NCBI RefSeq assembly: GCF_009177065.1
Contig: NZ_WEZF01000003.1
Location: 1 to 64,000 of the forward strand
DNA from: Tautonia marina
GTDB lineage: Bacteria > Planctomycetota > Planctomycetia > Isosphaerales > Isosphaeraceae
Length of the DNA stretch: 64,000 nucleotides
Direction of reading: 5' to 3'
The translations under genes were made by a program, and so were the position numbers. A model generated the notes under the pieces. That model did no database searches and was not told the origin of the DNA. It saw nothing but the letters and a program-made list of their open reading frames with translations. How positions within the stretch are numbered: position 1 is the first letter of the stretch; each line of letters starts with the position of its first letter. Below are positions 46,894 through 55,599 of this stretch, one piece after another.

Positions 46894-47811
46894 ATGCCCC
46901 TCGAAGATCATCTGCTGACAGAGTCGAGAAACCCGGCTTCGGAGCGAATCGACACGCTCGATGCCCTGGGGATCGTTCGCGTCATGAACGAGGAGGACGC
47001 GAAGGTAATCGAGGCGGTCCGCGCTGAGGAGCAGGTGATCGCGGAAGCGGTGGAACTGATCGCGGATCGGTTTCGCCAGGGCGGACGCTTGATTTACGCC
47101 GGAGCGGGGACTTCGGGGCGTCTCGGGGTTCTCGATGCGTCGGAGTGCCCGCCGACGTTCAGTACGCCTCCGGAAATGGTCGTCGGGTTGATCGCCGGGG
47201 GACCAACAGCCCTGACCCGAGCCGTGGAAGGGGCGGAAGATGATCCGGAACAAGGAGCGGCAGATCTGGATGCGCTCGGAGTCTCGGCTCGCGATGTGGT
47301 GGTCGGGATCGCCTCGTCGGGGCGAACGCCGTACGTGCTTGGGGTGGTCGATCGAGCCAGGGAGCGAGGGGCAAAGACCATCGGCATCGCCTGTAACCGG
47401 CCGAGCGTGCTGGGGGAGCGGGTGGATCTTGAGATCGCGCTGCTCGTCGGTCCGGAGATCATCGCCGGATCAACCCGGTTGAAGTCGGGCACGGCGACGA
47501 AGCTGGTGCTGAATACCTTGACGACCGGAGCGATGATTCTGATCGGCAAGACATTCGGCAATCGGATGATCGACCTGCAACCGACGAATCAGAAGTTGCG
47601 GATCCGGACCCGACGAATCCTTCGGGAACTTGGGGACCTGGACGATGAGCAGGCAGGAGCCTTGCTGGAACAGACCGGTGGTCATTTGAAGGCGGCCCTT
47701 GTGATGGCCCTCTCCGGTGTGGATGCCCCGACCGCCCGGCGCTTGCTCGACGCTTCGGGAGGACAGGTTCGGGGTGCCATTGAGGCCGCTCCTCGCGTGA
47801 AGACGCCATGA
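46894..47811 (+). CDS. murQ: N-acetylmuramic acid 6-phosphate etherase
   Basis: 305 residues. Cleaves the lactyl ether of MurNAc 6-phosphate to GlcNAc 6-phosphate and lactate in peptidoglycan recycling. SIS fold with the phosphate-site GAGTSGRLGVLDASECPPTF, the second catalytic-site segment AVEGAEDDPE, GIASSGRTPYVLGV, and GSTRLKSGTATKLVLN. A C-terminal helical domain (about 255-305) is normal for MurQ. First gene of an operon: the stop overlaps the next start by 4 bp (ATGA). Confidence 0.95.
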   Translation: MPLEDHLLTESRNPASERIDTLDALGIVRVMNEEDAKVIEAVRAEEQVIAEAVELIADRFRQGGRLIYAGAGTSGRLGVLDASECPPTFSTPPEMVVGLIAGGPTALTRAVEGAEDDPEQGAADLDALGVSARDVVVGIASSGRTPYVLGVVDRARERGAKTIGIACNRPSVLGERVDLEIALLVGPEIIAGSTRLKSGTATKLVLNTLTTGAMILIGKTFGNRMIDLQPTNQKLRIRTRRILRELGDLDDEQAGALLEQTGGHLKAALVMALSGVDAPTARRLLDASGGQVRGAIEAAPRVKTP

Positions 47812-48749
47812 ATCGGCTTCCCCTGGTTCTTGGCGTCGATGGAGGAGGAACCTCGACGGTTGCCTGGCTGGCCGCGATCGAGGGTGACATCCTCGGTCGA
47901 GGGACCGCGGGGCCATCGAATGCCAAGGCGATCGGGCCGGATCGAGCTCGGTCGGCGATTGGGGAGGCGATCGCGAGGGCGAGACATGATGCGGGCCTCG
48001 GAGAAACCCCGGTCGAGGTGGCGTGCCTCGGCCTGGCGGGCTTCGATCGCCCGGACGATCGAGCCTTGCTGGCCCGCTGGTGCGAGGACGACGGCTGGGC
48101 AAAACGAGTCGTTCCCGCGAACGACGGAGACCTTGTCCTCGCGGCGGGGACGGCCGAGGGGTTCGGAATCGCCCTGATTGCCGGGACCGGTTCCATCGCG
48201 GTCGGACGCGCTCCCGATGGTCGGTCGGCCCGGTCGGGGGGATGGGGGCCGCTGATCGGTGATGAAGGAAGTGCCTATGCCGTTGCCCTGGCCGGCTTGC
48301 GGTTGGTCGCAAGGCGGTTCGATGGTCGATCAGAACCACCGATCGAGGATCGGTTGACCGAGTCGCTTTGTCGGGAACTGGGAGCGCCAACCCCTCGGGA
48401 GATCATCAGCGTGCTGTATGGGCCTGGCTGGGATCGGGCTCGGATTGCTGGACTGGCGCGCTGCGTGATCGAGGCAGCCGAACATGACCGGACCGTTGCG
48501 GACTTGATCCTCCGTCCGGCGGCCGAGGAACTGGTGGAGTTGGTCGACTCGGTTCGAGTGGGGATCGGTTGGGACAAGCCCGGGCATCCTGATCCGCCTC
48601 CGTTGGCAATGGCGGGCGGGTTTCTGCTCGGGGCCGAACGGTTACAAGGTCAGGTGCGGGAATTGCTTGGGACGCGGATTGGGCCGGTGGGAATGGTGGC
48701 CGACCCGGTACTCGGGGCGGTGATTCTGGCGAGGAGGGCATGGGAATGA
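47808..48749 (+). CDS. BadF/BadG-type sugar kinase, probable amino-sugar kinase
   Basis: 313 residues. ASKHA ATPase fold, closest in pattern to N-acetylglucosamine kinases of the BadF/BcrA group: LGVDGGGTSTVAWL phosphate-1 loop, LGLAGFDRP, NDGDLVLAAGT, ALIAGTGSIAVG phosphate-2 loop, GGWGPLIGDEGSAYAVALAGL, and the adenosine-loop end AGGFLLGAERL. By position between murQ and namZ it is likely to phosphorylate N-acetylmuramic acid and/or N-acetylglucosamine released from peptidoglycan. Start overlaps murQ (ATGA) and stop overlaps namZ (ATGA), so the three are cotranslated. Confidence 0.88.
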   Translation: MNRLPLVLGVDGGGTSTVAWLAAIEGDILGRGTAGPSNAKAIGPDRARSAIGEAIARARHDAGLGETPVEVACLGLAGFDRPDDRALLARWCEDDGWAKRVVPANDGDLVLAAGTAEGFGIALIAGTGSIAVGRAPDGRSARSGGWGPLIGDEGSAYAVALAGLRLVARRFDGRSEPPIEDRLTESLCRELGAPTPREIISVLYGPGWDRARIAGLARCVIEAAEHDRTVADLILRPAAEELVELVDSVRVGIGWDKPGHPDPPPLAMAGGFLLGAERLQGQVRELLGTRIGPVGMVADPVLGAVILARRAWE

Positions 48750-49972
48750 TCGGCAGCGCACCTCGGGTAGCAACGGGGCTTGACCGGCTGGTGGACGAGG
48801 GCTTCGACCGCTTGAGGGGTCGAAAGGTCGGCCTGATCGCGAACCAGAGCACGGTGGATCGTCGCCTCCGCCACGCGATTGACCTTTTCCATGGGGCGTC
48901 GGGGGTCGAGCTTGTCCGTCTCTTTGGTCCAGAACACGGGCTCCGCGGCGAAGTGCAGGACATGGAGGGGGTGGGGTCCGAGACGGATTCCCGAACGGGC
49001 CTGCCGATCGTGAGTCTCTACGGGGCCACTCCCGACACGCTGAAACCCCGAGCCGAAGACCTGGACGGTCTGGACTGCTTGATCTTCGATCTCCAGGACG
49101 TGGGATCTCGGTACTACACCTTTGCCGCGACGATGTTCTACGCAATGGAGACGGCCTCCAGCGTGGGTTGCTCGTTTCTGGTCCTCGATCGGCCAAACCC
49201 GCTCGGAGGCATTGGGGTGGAGGGGCCGTCGATTCAGGACGGCTTTGAGAGCTTTGTGGGGGCCTACCCGATGCCGATCCGCCACGGGATGACGGTGGCA
49301 GAGTTGGCTCGGCTCTTTCAGGAGGAACGACAGCTCGACCTGAACCTGGACATCGTAACCTGTTCGGGATGGACGCGGGAGATGCTTTGGCCCGAGACGG
49401 GCCTGTCCTGGGTTCCCCCTTCTCCGAACATGCCGACGTTTGACACAGCCCTGGTGTATCCGGGCGGTTGCCTGATCGAGGGAACAAACCTCTCGGAAGG
49501 CCGGGGAACGACCCGTCCCTTCGAAAACTGGGGCGCCCCCTGGATGGAAGGAGCCTCCTCTCGCATGGTCGAAACGCTGAACGATCTGCCTGGGGTTCTG
49601 TTGCGTCCGAATGTATTTCGACCGGTCTTCCACAAGCACGCCGGAATGACATGCTTTGGCGTCCAGCCGCATGTGGTTGACCCACAAGAGTTTTCGGCGT
49701 TGAAGACGTACGTTCTGATGCTCGTGCTTGGCGTTCGGGACGATCCCGAGCGGTTTGCCTGGCGAACCGAGCCGTACGAGTTCATCGACGCTCCGATCGC
49801 CATCGACCTTCTGTTCGGTTCGTCGGAGGAACGGCTTCGGATCGAGGCCGCGGCTCAGGAACAGCCCTTCGATTTGAAGGGATGGATTGAGGACCTGTCG
49901 GAGCGGTGGAGGAGGGATGAGCAGGCGTTCCAGGAGCGAAGGACACCGAATCTGATCTATCCTTTGTCTTGA
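48746..49972 (+). CDS. namZ: exo-beta-N-acetylmuramidase NamZ-like (DUF1343, GH171)
   Basis: 408 residues from an ATG overlapping the kinase stop (ATGA), 8 nt after GGAGG; an ATG at 48740 is too close to that site. DUF1343 features: KVGLIANQSTVDR start, LVRLFGPEHGLRG with the likely catalytic glutamate, LPIVSLYG, LIFDLQDVGSRYYTF, VLDRPNPLGG, PMPIRHGMTVAELA, and FVYPGGC-like LVYPGGCLIEGTNLSEGRGTT. In Bacillus this family removes MurNAc from non-reducing ends. No signal peptide is seen, so the enzyme should act on cytoplasmic or imported muropeptide sugars. Confidence 0.88.
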   Translation: MIGSAPRVATGLDRLVDEGFDRLRGRKVGLIANQSTVDRRLRHAIDLFHGASGVELVRLFGPEHGLRGEVQDMEGVGSETDSRTGLPIVSLYGATPDTLKPRAEDLDGLDCLIFDLQDVGSRYYTFAATMFYAMETASSVGCSFLVLDRPNPLGGIGVEGPSIQDGFESFVGAYPMPIRHGMTVAELARLFQEERQLDLNLDIVTCSGWTREMLWPETGLSWVPPSPNMPTFDTALVYPGGCLIEGTNLSEGRGTTRPFENWGAPWMEGASSRMVETLNDLPGVLLRPNVFRPVFHKHAGMTCFGVQPHVVDPQEFSALKTYVLMLVLGVRDDPERFAWRTEPYEFIDAPIAIDLLFGSSEERLRIEAAAQEQPFDLKGWIEDLSERWRRDEQAFQERRTPNLIYPLS

Positions 49973-50212
49973 GAAATTGCGATCATTCGGTTTGAATTGG
50001 CCGGCGATGGGGCCGGTTCTCCGGGTCTTGCTCAAGAAAATTCTCTTTCGAAGCGAGAACCTGGATTCTTGCCGTCCCTTGCTTGGGACGGTACCTTCCC
50101 CGAATCTCCGTAAGTTTCCCGCCCCCGGGCTCGATCCAGGTTGCTCAGTTATCGCGGCTTAGCGAGTGCAGCCGACCCTCCACGATCCCGAAACGGCAGT
50201 CAAAGGAACCTC

Positions 50213-51160
50213 ATGACGATGGAGACCTTGGCACAGCCCAAGTCCCGGGCGACGAAGATCGCCTGGCCCCCCCTGATCTGGATCGCCGGGTTACATGCGG
50301 GGGCGTTGCTTGCGTTCTTCCCCCAGTTCTTCAGCTGGAAGGCAGTGGCGGTCTGTTTGTTCCTGCACTGGCTCTCCGGTGGCATTGGAATTTGCATGAC
50401 GTACCACCGGCTCCTGACGCACCGGAGCTTCGCGGTTCGTCCGAAGTGGCTTGAATACGTGATGACGGCAATCGGTTGCACCGCTTCCGAGGGGGGGGCG
50501 ATTCACTGGGTGGCCGACCACCGGAAGCACCATGCCCACTCGGACGATGAGAACGATGTGCATAGCCCCCTGCACGGTGGGTTCGGCTGGGCTCACATGT
50601 TCTGGTGGATGACGCCGGACATCACCTCGGAGCATACCCCCGCCTATCATGCCCGATGGGCTCCGGACCTGATCCGCGACCCGGTTCACGTTTGGCTGGA
50701 TCGCTGGCACCTGATTTTCCCGATCGGCCTGGCTGTCTTGCTGTTTGCGATCGGCGGGATGCCGTACCTCGTCTGGGGCTTCTTCGTTCGATCAGTCCTG
50801 GTCTTGCACACGACCTGGCTCGTCAATTCGGCGACGCATGTCTGGGGTTATCGATCGCACGACACTCGGGATTCGTCAACGAATCTCTGGTGGGTTGCAC
50901 TGCTGACCTACGGCGAAGGTTGGCACAACAATCATCATGCGTTCCAGACGTCGGCCCGGCATGGTCTGCGATGGTGGGAATTTGACATGACCTACATGGC
51001 GGTCAAGCTCATGTCGTGGGTTGGCATGGCACACTCGATCAAGCTGGCGAAGGTCAAGCCGCAGGCGGCAACCAGTGTGGCGGCCGTTTCCTCGGACGAG
51101 GCGCCACCGGTTCGATCGCACGTGACCCAGCCGAAGCCTGCCGTGGGGGTTGCCAAGTAA
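50213..51160 (+). CDS. membrane fatty-acid delta-9-type desaturase
   Basis: 315 residues. Introduces a double bond into acyl chains with a di-iron centre. Three histidine boxes are seen: HRLLTH (65-70), HRKHH (103-107) and HNNHH near residue 240. Four membrane helices frame them, as in acyl-CoA/acyl-lipid desaturases of the OLE1/DesC type. AAAGGAA precedes the ATG at 50213. A C-terminal tail of about 40 residues is disordered. Probably contributes unsaturated lipids for membrane fluidity. No ferredoxin or reductase gene is adjacent. A terminator-like hairpin follows at 51255. Confidence 0.92.
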   Translation: MTMETLAQPKSRATKIAWPPLIWIAGLHAGALLAFFPQFFSWKAVAVCLFLHWLSGGIGICMTYHRLLTHRSFAVRPKWLEYVMTAIGCTASEGGAIHWVADHRKHHAHSDDENDVHSPLHGGFGWAHMFWWMTPDITSEHTPAYHARWAPDLIRDPVHVWLDRWHLIFPIGLAVLLFAIGGMPYLVWGFFVRSVLVLHTTWLVNSATHVWGYRSHDTRDSSTNLWWVALLTYGEGWHNNHHAFQTSARHGLRWWEFDMTYMAVKLMSWVGMAHSIKLAKVKPQAATSVAAVSSDEAPPVRSHVTQPKPAVGVAK

Positions 51161-51254
51161 AGTCGAGGAGCTTGCCCAATCCCCATGAGGGTTTCGCCTG
51201 GGGTTTGGTTTGACGCGACTTGAATCGATCGTTTCCCGTTGTCTCAGAATTCTT

Positions 51255-51288
51255 CGGGCCGAATCACCTTGCAAAGTGATCCGGCCCG
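51255..51288 (+). terminator. terminator-like hairpin after the desaturase, overlapping the tRNA promoter
   Basis: CGGGCCGAATCAC and GTGATCCGGCCCG form a 13-bp stem with one mismatch and an 8-nt loop. Its loop contains the -35 hexamer of the following tRNA gene. Confidence 0.5.
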
Positions 51289-51298
51289 CTGCCATGAT
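51269..51298 (+). promoter_or_regulatory. putative tRNA(CAU) promoter
   Basis: TTGCAA (51269-51274), 18-bp spacer, CATGAT (51293-51298), ending 13 bp before the tRNA. Confidence 0.45.
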
Positions 51299-51311
51299 GG
51301 TGGCTTCAGTC

Positions 51312-51652
51312 GCGGCCCTAGCTCAACGGCAGAGCAGGGGACTCATCAATCAATGGTGGCACCGGAAGGTAACTTTCGGCTGCGAACCGGGTGAATTGCG
51401 GGAAGCCTAAACCGTGTGAGCACGCCATGAGTCGTGACGGCAAGGTAATCCGCAGCCAAGCCTGGTCGGGCACTGGTGGCCAGGACGGTTCAGAGACTAG
51501 CGGGGTGAGTCCCAACAATAATCCCCGCCGATGAGCGCCCGGCCTCCCTCCGAGGGGCAACCCTCGGTGGGGAGGATGAGATAGTCCGAGCCCCGTGGAA
51601 ACGCGGGGGCCCTCGAATCCCTTGGTTGCAGGTTCGAATCCTGCGGGCCGCA
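51312..51652 (+). tRNA. tRNA-Ile2 (CAU) interrupted by a group I intron
   Basis: Exons 51312-51346 and 51616-51652 join to a complete tRNA: acceptor GCGGCCC/GGGCCGC, D arm GCTC/GAGC, anticodon stem GGGGA/TCCCT with loop CTCATAA (anticodon CAU) and T arm GCAGG/CCTGC with TTCGAAT, discriminator A, CCA not encoded. The CAU anticodon could mean Met or lysidine-modified Ile; the ACTCATAATC and CTTGGT surroundings are close to bacterial tRNA-Ile2, and the initiator features are absent, so Ile2 is preferred. The intron lies directly after the anticodon, the same position as in the Azoarcus tRNA-Ile(CAU) ribozyme gene. Confidence 0.9.
51347..51615 (+). ncRNA. group I self-splicing intron (IC3-like), 269 nt
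   Basis: The 5' exon ends in U (CAU) and the intron ends in G, as group I introns require. The guide GTG at 51356-51358 pairs with the exon CAU including the G-U wobble at the splice site, as in Azoarcus. Core elements are readable: P AATTGCGGGAAGCC (51394-51407), Q AATCCGCAGCCAAGCC (51447-51462) giving P4 GCGG/CCGC, R with GACTA (51495-51499) and S with TAGTC (51582-51586) giving P7, a long P8-side hairpin with a GCAA loop, and P9 with a GGAA loop before the last G. GTAA caps P2. There is no protein gene inside, so no homing endonuclease. Confidence 0.92.
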
Positions 51653-51695
51653 TCGCCAAACTTCCGACGATCGATCGCCTCAGAAGACTCTCGCG

Positions 51696-53795
51696 ATGGA
51701 TGGTTATCCGCTGGCCGAGCCTCCCCCTGACGATCGATCGCCTCGGAACGCGACTGAGGTTTCGGAGGGCGCTTCCCTGGAGGAGGCATTCTCTCACCCT
51801 CATCTGGTCGTTCCCCACCATTCTCGAGCGGTAACGCGCTGGGGCCGACTCCTGCGCCTGGTTGTGTTTCTCGGGGTGCTCATCGCTCATGCACTGCTGA
51901 GTTTCGCGTGCTTGGGGGGATGGTCAGAGGTTTCGAGTCGATGGCCTCTGGCGTGGCACGACCACCCGATGCATTACCACAATGCGTTGGTCACACGGTC
52001 CTTTTTCGTCCAAAACGGGACGACGGCCGGTTACGATCCGTACTTCATGTCCGGATATGCGAAGAGCATCGTTTCGGACCCGTCCGGGACGATGATCGAA
52101 GGCGTCATTGCCGTGTTCGGGCGCGATCGACCGGCGCAGACGTACAAGATGCTGGTGCTGACCATCATGGTCATCCTTCCGTGGCTAATCGCGCTGACGA
52201 TCCGACTGGTCGGGGGGGGATTCGACGCGGTCGTTGCGGGCACGATCGCCTTCCTGGTTTATCTCTGGACCGACTTCCCGCTGGAATATGCAGGATTTGG
52301 GATGCTGGCGTTCTTGCTGGTGATCCCGTTGGGATTGGTGGTCCTCGCGCTGGTGGTGCGATTTCTGCGAGGCGGCGGATTCGTACGCTGGGTTCTCGCG
52401 ACGGTCGGCTCGGGGATGTTGATCTTTGTGCATCCTCTGGCCGCGCAGACGGTCGGACCGGCGGTGCTGGCGGCCTATGCCGCGGCGGTCGGATCGAGTC
52501 GCCGGTCAGGAGAACGCCTCCCGATTGGGAGGCATCTGGGGTTGCTGCTCATTCCGCTCGCGGTGCTGGCGATCAATGCGTTCTGGTGGCTCCCGGGAAT
52601 CATGCTCCGGGGAACCCGTGACCCGGACGGCGCAGATTTCTTCTCGCACCCGGAGCCGGTCTTCAGCCGGATTGCTCAGGTTTTCGGTCTGGATGTCCCG
52701 GCTCAGCCTCCGATCCAGATCATCCTGCTCGGTGGAGCGTTGCTGGGCCTGGCGGCCTTGCGCAAACGATGCCCCTTGCAGACGATGGGGCTTGGGGCCT
52801 TTCTCGTGATGGGCCTGTTCTGGGGCTATTTCGCCGGCTGGTTTCCCGCGTTCAACTTCCTCCAGCCTGGTCGGAACACGTACGCGGTGTATTCCGCGGC
52901 GGCGGTCGCGAGCGGGCTGGGTTGGTCCGCCTTGAGACGCCAACTGAGCCGAACGTCGATTCGTCTGGGTCGGTGGTTTCTCGTGGCGACGGTTCTGGTG
53001 TCGATCCGCGTCTTCGTTCCCTCGATGATCCAGAACATCGGATACCGAACGGGGCGGGAACCGGTCCCGGAGTTGGTCTGGCAAGCGGGGGAACTTCCTC
53101 GTGTTCGTTGGTTTGGACCAACGGGAAAAGCACCATTTCTTTCGAGTCGTCCGACGCCCGAACTGACCTGGCTTCTGGACCAGATTCAAACTCATTTCGA
53201 ACCCGGCGACCGTATTTATTATGAGGAGGGGGGGGAACAGCGAGGTGATCTGACTGACCCGTTCGGCGGGCATCGTTACGGGGGATTATTGCCAAGCCTG
53301 GCACGGGTTGAGGTCATCGGAGGTCCGTTCCTGAACGTCCCGGTGCGGGAGAACTTCACGCAATTCGGCATGGGCAAGTTGTGCGGCCTGGAAGCCTGGG
53401 GACGCGAGGAGTTTGAGCAATTCAGCCGCCTCTACGGCCCGGAGGGGATCGTTTGCTGGTCGGCTACCTCGCAGGAATTTTGCCGATCCCATCCTGATCT
53501 GGTCGAGATTGTCGCGGATCTGGGAACCTGGCTGATTGCGAAAGTGAAGGGGTTTGAAGGCGACGCCATTCGAGGCGAAGCCCGCGTGATTGCGGAGGCC
53601 GGAAAGCTCGAAGTGGAGCCGGTCGCCGTTGACGTTGACGGGATGATCGTGCTGCGGTATCACTCCGTTCCAGGGCTCCGGAGTGATCCTCCGGGGCTGC
53701 TTCGCGAGGTCGAGGAGCCGGGCGATCCCGTGCCATTCATCGGAGTGATTCGACCCGAAGGGCCGCTGACCATCGAATGGAATGCGTTCCCTTGA
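51696..53795 (+). CDS. polytopic membrane protein, GT-C-like glycosyltransferase candidate
   Basis: 699 residues. About 11-12 membrane segments lie between residues about 55 and 440, and the last 250 residues form an outward soluble domain. In the first external loop DPYFMSGY and DHPMHYHNAL hold acidic and aromatic residues in the place where GT-C enzymes keep their catalytic Asp. The overall plan resembles DUF6541/PTPS-related membrane proteins. It is followed 80 bp later by a GT87-type gene, which favours lipid-linked glycosyl transfer or surface glycan work. Not assigned to a family with confidence. Confidence 0.6.
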   Translation: MDGYPLAEPPPDDRSPRNATEVSEGASLEEAFSHPHLVVPHHSRAVTRWGRLLRLVVFLGVLIAHALLSFACLGGWSEVSSRWPLAWHDHPMHYHNALVTRSFFVQNGTTAGYDPYFMSGYAKSIVSDPSGTMIEGVIAVFGRDRPAQTYKMLVLTIMVILPWLIALTIRLVGGGFDAVVAGTIAFLVYLWTDFPLEYAGFGMLAFLLVIPLGLVVLALVVRFLRGGGFVRWVLATVGSGMLIFVHPLAAQTVGPAVLAAYAAAVGSSRRSGERLPIGRHLGLLLIPLAVLAINAFWWLPGIMLRGTRDPDGADFFSHPEPVFSRIAQVFGLDVPAQPPIQIILLGGALLGLAALRKRCPLQTMGLGAFLVMGLFWGYFAGWFPAFNFLQPGRNTYAVYSAAAVASGLGWSALRRQLSRTSIRLGRWFLVATVLVSIRVFVPSMIQNIGYRTGREPVPELVWQAGELPRVRWFGPTGKAPFLSSRPTPELTWLLDQIQTHFEPGDRIYYEEGGEQRGDLTDPFGGHRYGGLLPSLARVEVIGGPFLNVPVRENFTQFGMGKLCGLEAWGREEFEQFSRLYGPEGIVCWSATSQEFCRSHPDLVEIVADLGTWLIAKVKGFEGDAIRGEARVIAEAGKLEVEPVAVDVDGMIVLRYHSVPGLRSDPPGLLREVEEPGDPVPFIGVIRPEGPLTIEWNAFP

Positions 53796-53875
53796 TTGTG
53801 GGCCGCTGGAACGTCCGACGCCCGACGGATCGGGCCGCTTGACGCCTGAGGCCCTCTCCAAGGAAGGAGTCCGCC

Positions 53876-55267
53876 GTGCCGCCCGAGCCAACATCGGGGG
53901 AAACTTTCCCCGGCTCCTCTCGCAGGGTCCGGTCCGTCGTCTGGATCGCGTTGGTCGTGACGTTTCTGGTTGCTTCGGGAATTTATTCCTTGAAAGCGGC
54001 CGAGGAGCGAAGTGCCATTATTCGATGGCTGCATCAGGTGGAACAGTTGCAAGACGGAGTGAACATCTGGGACAAATACATGTTCCCAAATCCTCCGATC
54101 TTTCCACTGACTCTGTATCCCTTGACGAGCATGCCTCCGCTCGCGGCCTCAATGGTCTGGTACTATCTCAAGGCGGGGCTGGCGGTTCTTTCGATCGTCT
54201 TTTGCCTGAGGATGGCTCGGACCAAGGAAGACCCCCGACGCATCCCGGGGTGGGCCTTGTTCCTAGTGATCTTGCTGAGTTTCCGACCAATCCTCAGCGA
54301 TCTTCACCATGGGAATAATAACCTGGTGATCCTGTTCCTGATCGTCTCTGCGCTCTATGCGTGGCGCAAGGGATACGACGTGCTCGCGGGGCTCTCGCTG
54401 GCACTCTCGATTGCGTACAAGGTCACGCCGGCGTTGTTTGTTCCTTACTTCCTCTACAAGCGATCCTGGCGTCTGGTGGGTGCCACCTTCCTCGGACTGG
54501 GCCTGTTCCTGTTGATTGTGCCGAGTCTCATTCTCGGCCCTGAGTTCAACGGGGAATGCCTGCAGATGTGGTGGCACCGAATGCTACGCCCGTTCGTGGT
54601 CGATCATGAAGTGGGAGATCACGAGATCAACCAGTCAATGGCTGGCGTGATCATGCGATATTTCACCGAGCAGGAGGCCACGGGAGACGGGCGATATGTT
54701 CCGTTGTACTCGGGCCGGAATTTCTTCTCACTCAATCCGGATCTCGTGGTCTACGGCATCAAGGCGCTCTCGATCGGCATGGTCGGTTTGCTGGCGATGT
54801 TGTGTCGGACCGATACGAACCGCCGAGACAATATCCGTTTTCTCGGCGAGTTCAGCCTGGTGGTCCTGACCATGCTCATCGTTTCGGAGCGAAGCTGGAA
54901 ACATCATTACGTGACGGTGCTTTTGCCCTATACGTACTTGATCTTTCGACTCTGGGCCTACCCGCTTCCTCGCACTCTGAGGTTCTTGGTGGGTGGGTGT
55001 CTTGCCCTTTCCTCCTTGCTCATGCTCACCACGTCAAGTGAGGTGGGAGGTCTTTTTGCCAATGGAACAGGGCATAAACTGGCGTTGTTCTATGGCATGT
55101 TCTTCTGGTCCGGCGTGGTCCTGTACGCGGGGACGGCGATGGTCCTGCGCTTTGAGACGCGTGAGGCCTTGAGAGCAGACAAGGCGGCTGACGCAACGGC
55201 ACGGACGATCAAGGCGCCCCACGCCGTGAAATCGTCGATGTCGGTGACCCCTGGGCGGAATCGCTAG
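53876..55267 (+). CDS. GT87-family membrane glycosyltransferase
   Basis: 463 residues from a GTG with AAGGAAGGAG a few nt upstream. About 10-11 membrane helices. The segments NIWDKYMFPNPPIFPLTLYP, LHHGNNNLVILFLIVSALYAW and SIAYKVTPALFVPYFLYKRSW are typical of GT87 (DUF2029), the polyprenol-phosphate-mannose-dependent transferases. The donor would be a lipid-linked sugar, facing the outside. Adjacent to another GT-C-like gene. The acceptor cannot be predicted. Confidence 0.82.
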   Translation: MPPEPTSGETFPGSSRRVRSVVWIALVVTFLVASGIYSLKAAEERSAIIRWLHQVEQLQDGVNIWDKYMFPNPPIFPLTLYPLTSMPPLAASMVWYYLKAGLAVLSIVFCLRMARTKEDPRRIPGWALFLVILLSFRPILSDLHHGNNNLVILFLIVSALYAWRKGYDVLAGLSLALSIAYKVTPALFVPYFLYKRSWRLVGATFLGLGLFLLIVPSLILGPEFNGECLQMWWHRMLRPFVVDHEVGDHEINQSMAGVIMRYFTEQEATGDGRYVPLYSGRNFFSLNPDLVVYGIKALSIGMVGLLAMLCRTDTNRRDNIRFLGEFSLVVLTMLIVSERSWKHHYVTVLLPYTYLIFRLWAYPLPRTLRFLVGGCLALSSLLMLTTSSEVGGLFANGTGHKLALFYGMFFWSGVVLYAGTAMVLRFETREALRADKAADATARTIKAPHAVKSSMSVTPGRNR

Positions 55268-55350
55268 GATCGAGTCCCATTCGAATCTGATCGAGAACTG
55301 CCTCATCACGCCGAAAAACCGGGCTCAGGCGTCAATTCCAGATCATTGGT

Positions 55351-55378
55351 TTGACTCCTGGGCTCGTTTTGGTACAAT
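55351..55378 (+). promoter_or_regulatory. promoter of initiator tRNA copy 1
   Basis: TTGACT (55351-55356), 16-bp spacer, TACAAT (55373-55378), ending 5 bp before the tRNA. A strong sigma70-type promoter. Confidence 0.7.
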
Positions 55379-55383
55379 CTTCG

Positions 55384-55456
55384 TGCGGCGTGGAGCAGCG
55401 GTTAGCTCGCCAGGCTCATAACCTGGAGGTCGTAGGTTCGATTCCTACCGCCGCAA
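55384..55456 (+). tRNA. initiator tRNA-fMet (CAU), copy 1
   Basis: 73 nt. Position 1 U opposes A72, then GCGGCG pairs with CGCCGC. The D arm GGAGC/GCTC keeps the A11-U24 pair that marks initiators. Anticodon stem CCAGG/CCTGG with loop CTCATAA has A-U, G-C, G-C where E. coli has three G-C pairs. CCA is not encoded. Confidence 0.92.
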
Positions 55457-55493
55457 TTTTTCAAAGCTTACGAAACGTCTGTTTGATCATGTG

Positions 55494-55521
55494 AAACGCC
55501 AACCTCTGCGGGTTGGCGTTT
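55494..55521 (+). terminator. terminator of initiator tRNA copy 1
   Basis: Stem AAACGCCAACC / GGTTGGCGTTT (11 bp) with a 6-nt loop and a following T-rich stretch. It lies just before the methyltransferase gene. Confidence 0.7.
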
Positions 55522-55599
55522 TCTGTTGGTTCCGAGGCCACGGTCCCAGCCGGTCGGTTGTCTCCGCGTTTCCTGCAATCCGAGATCGAGCGATCCGGA

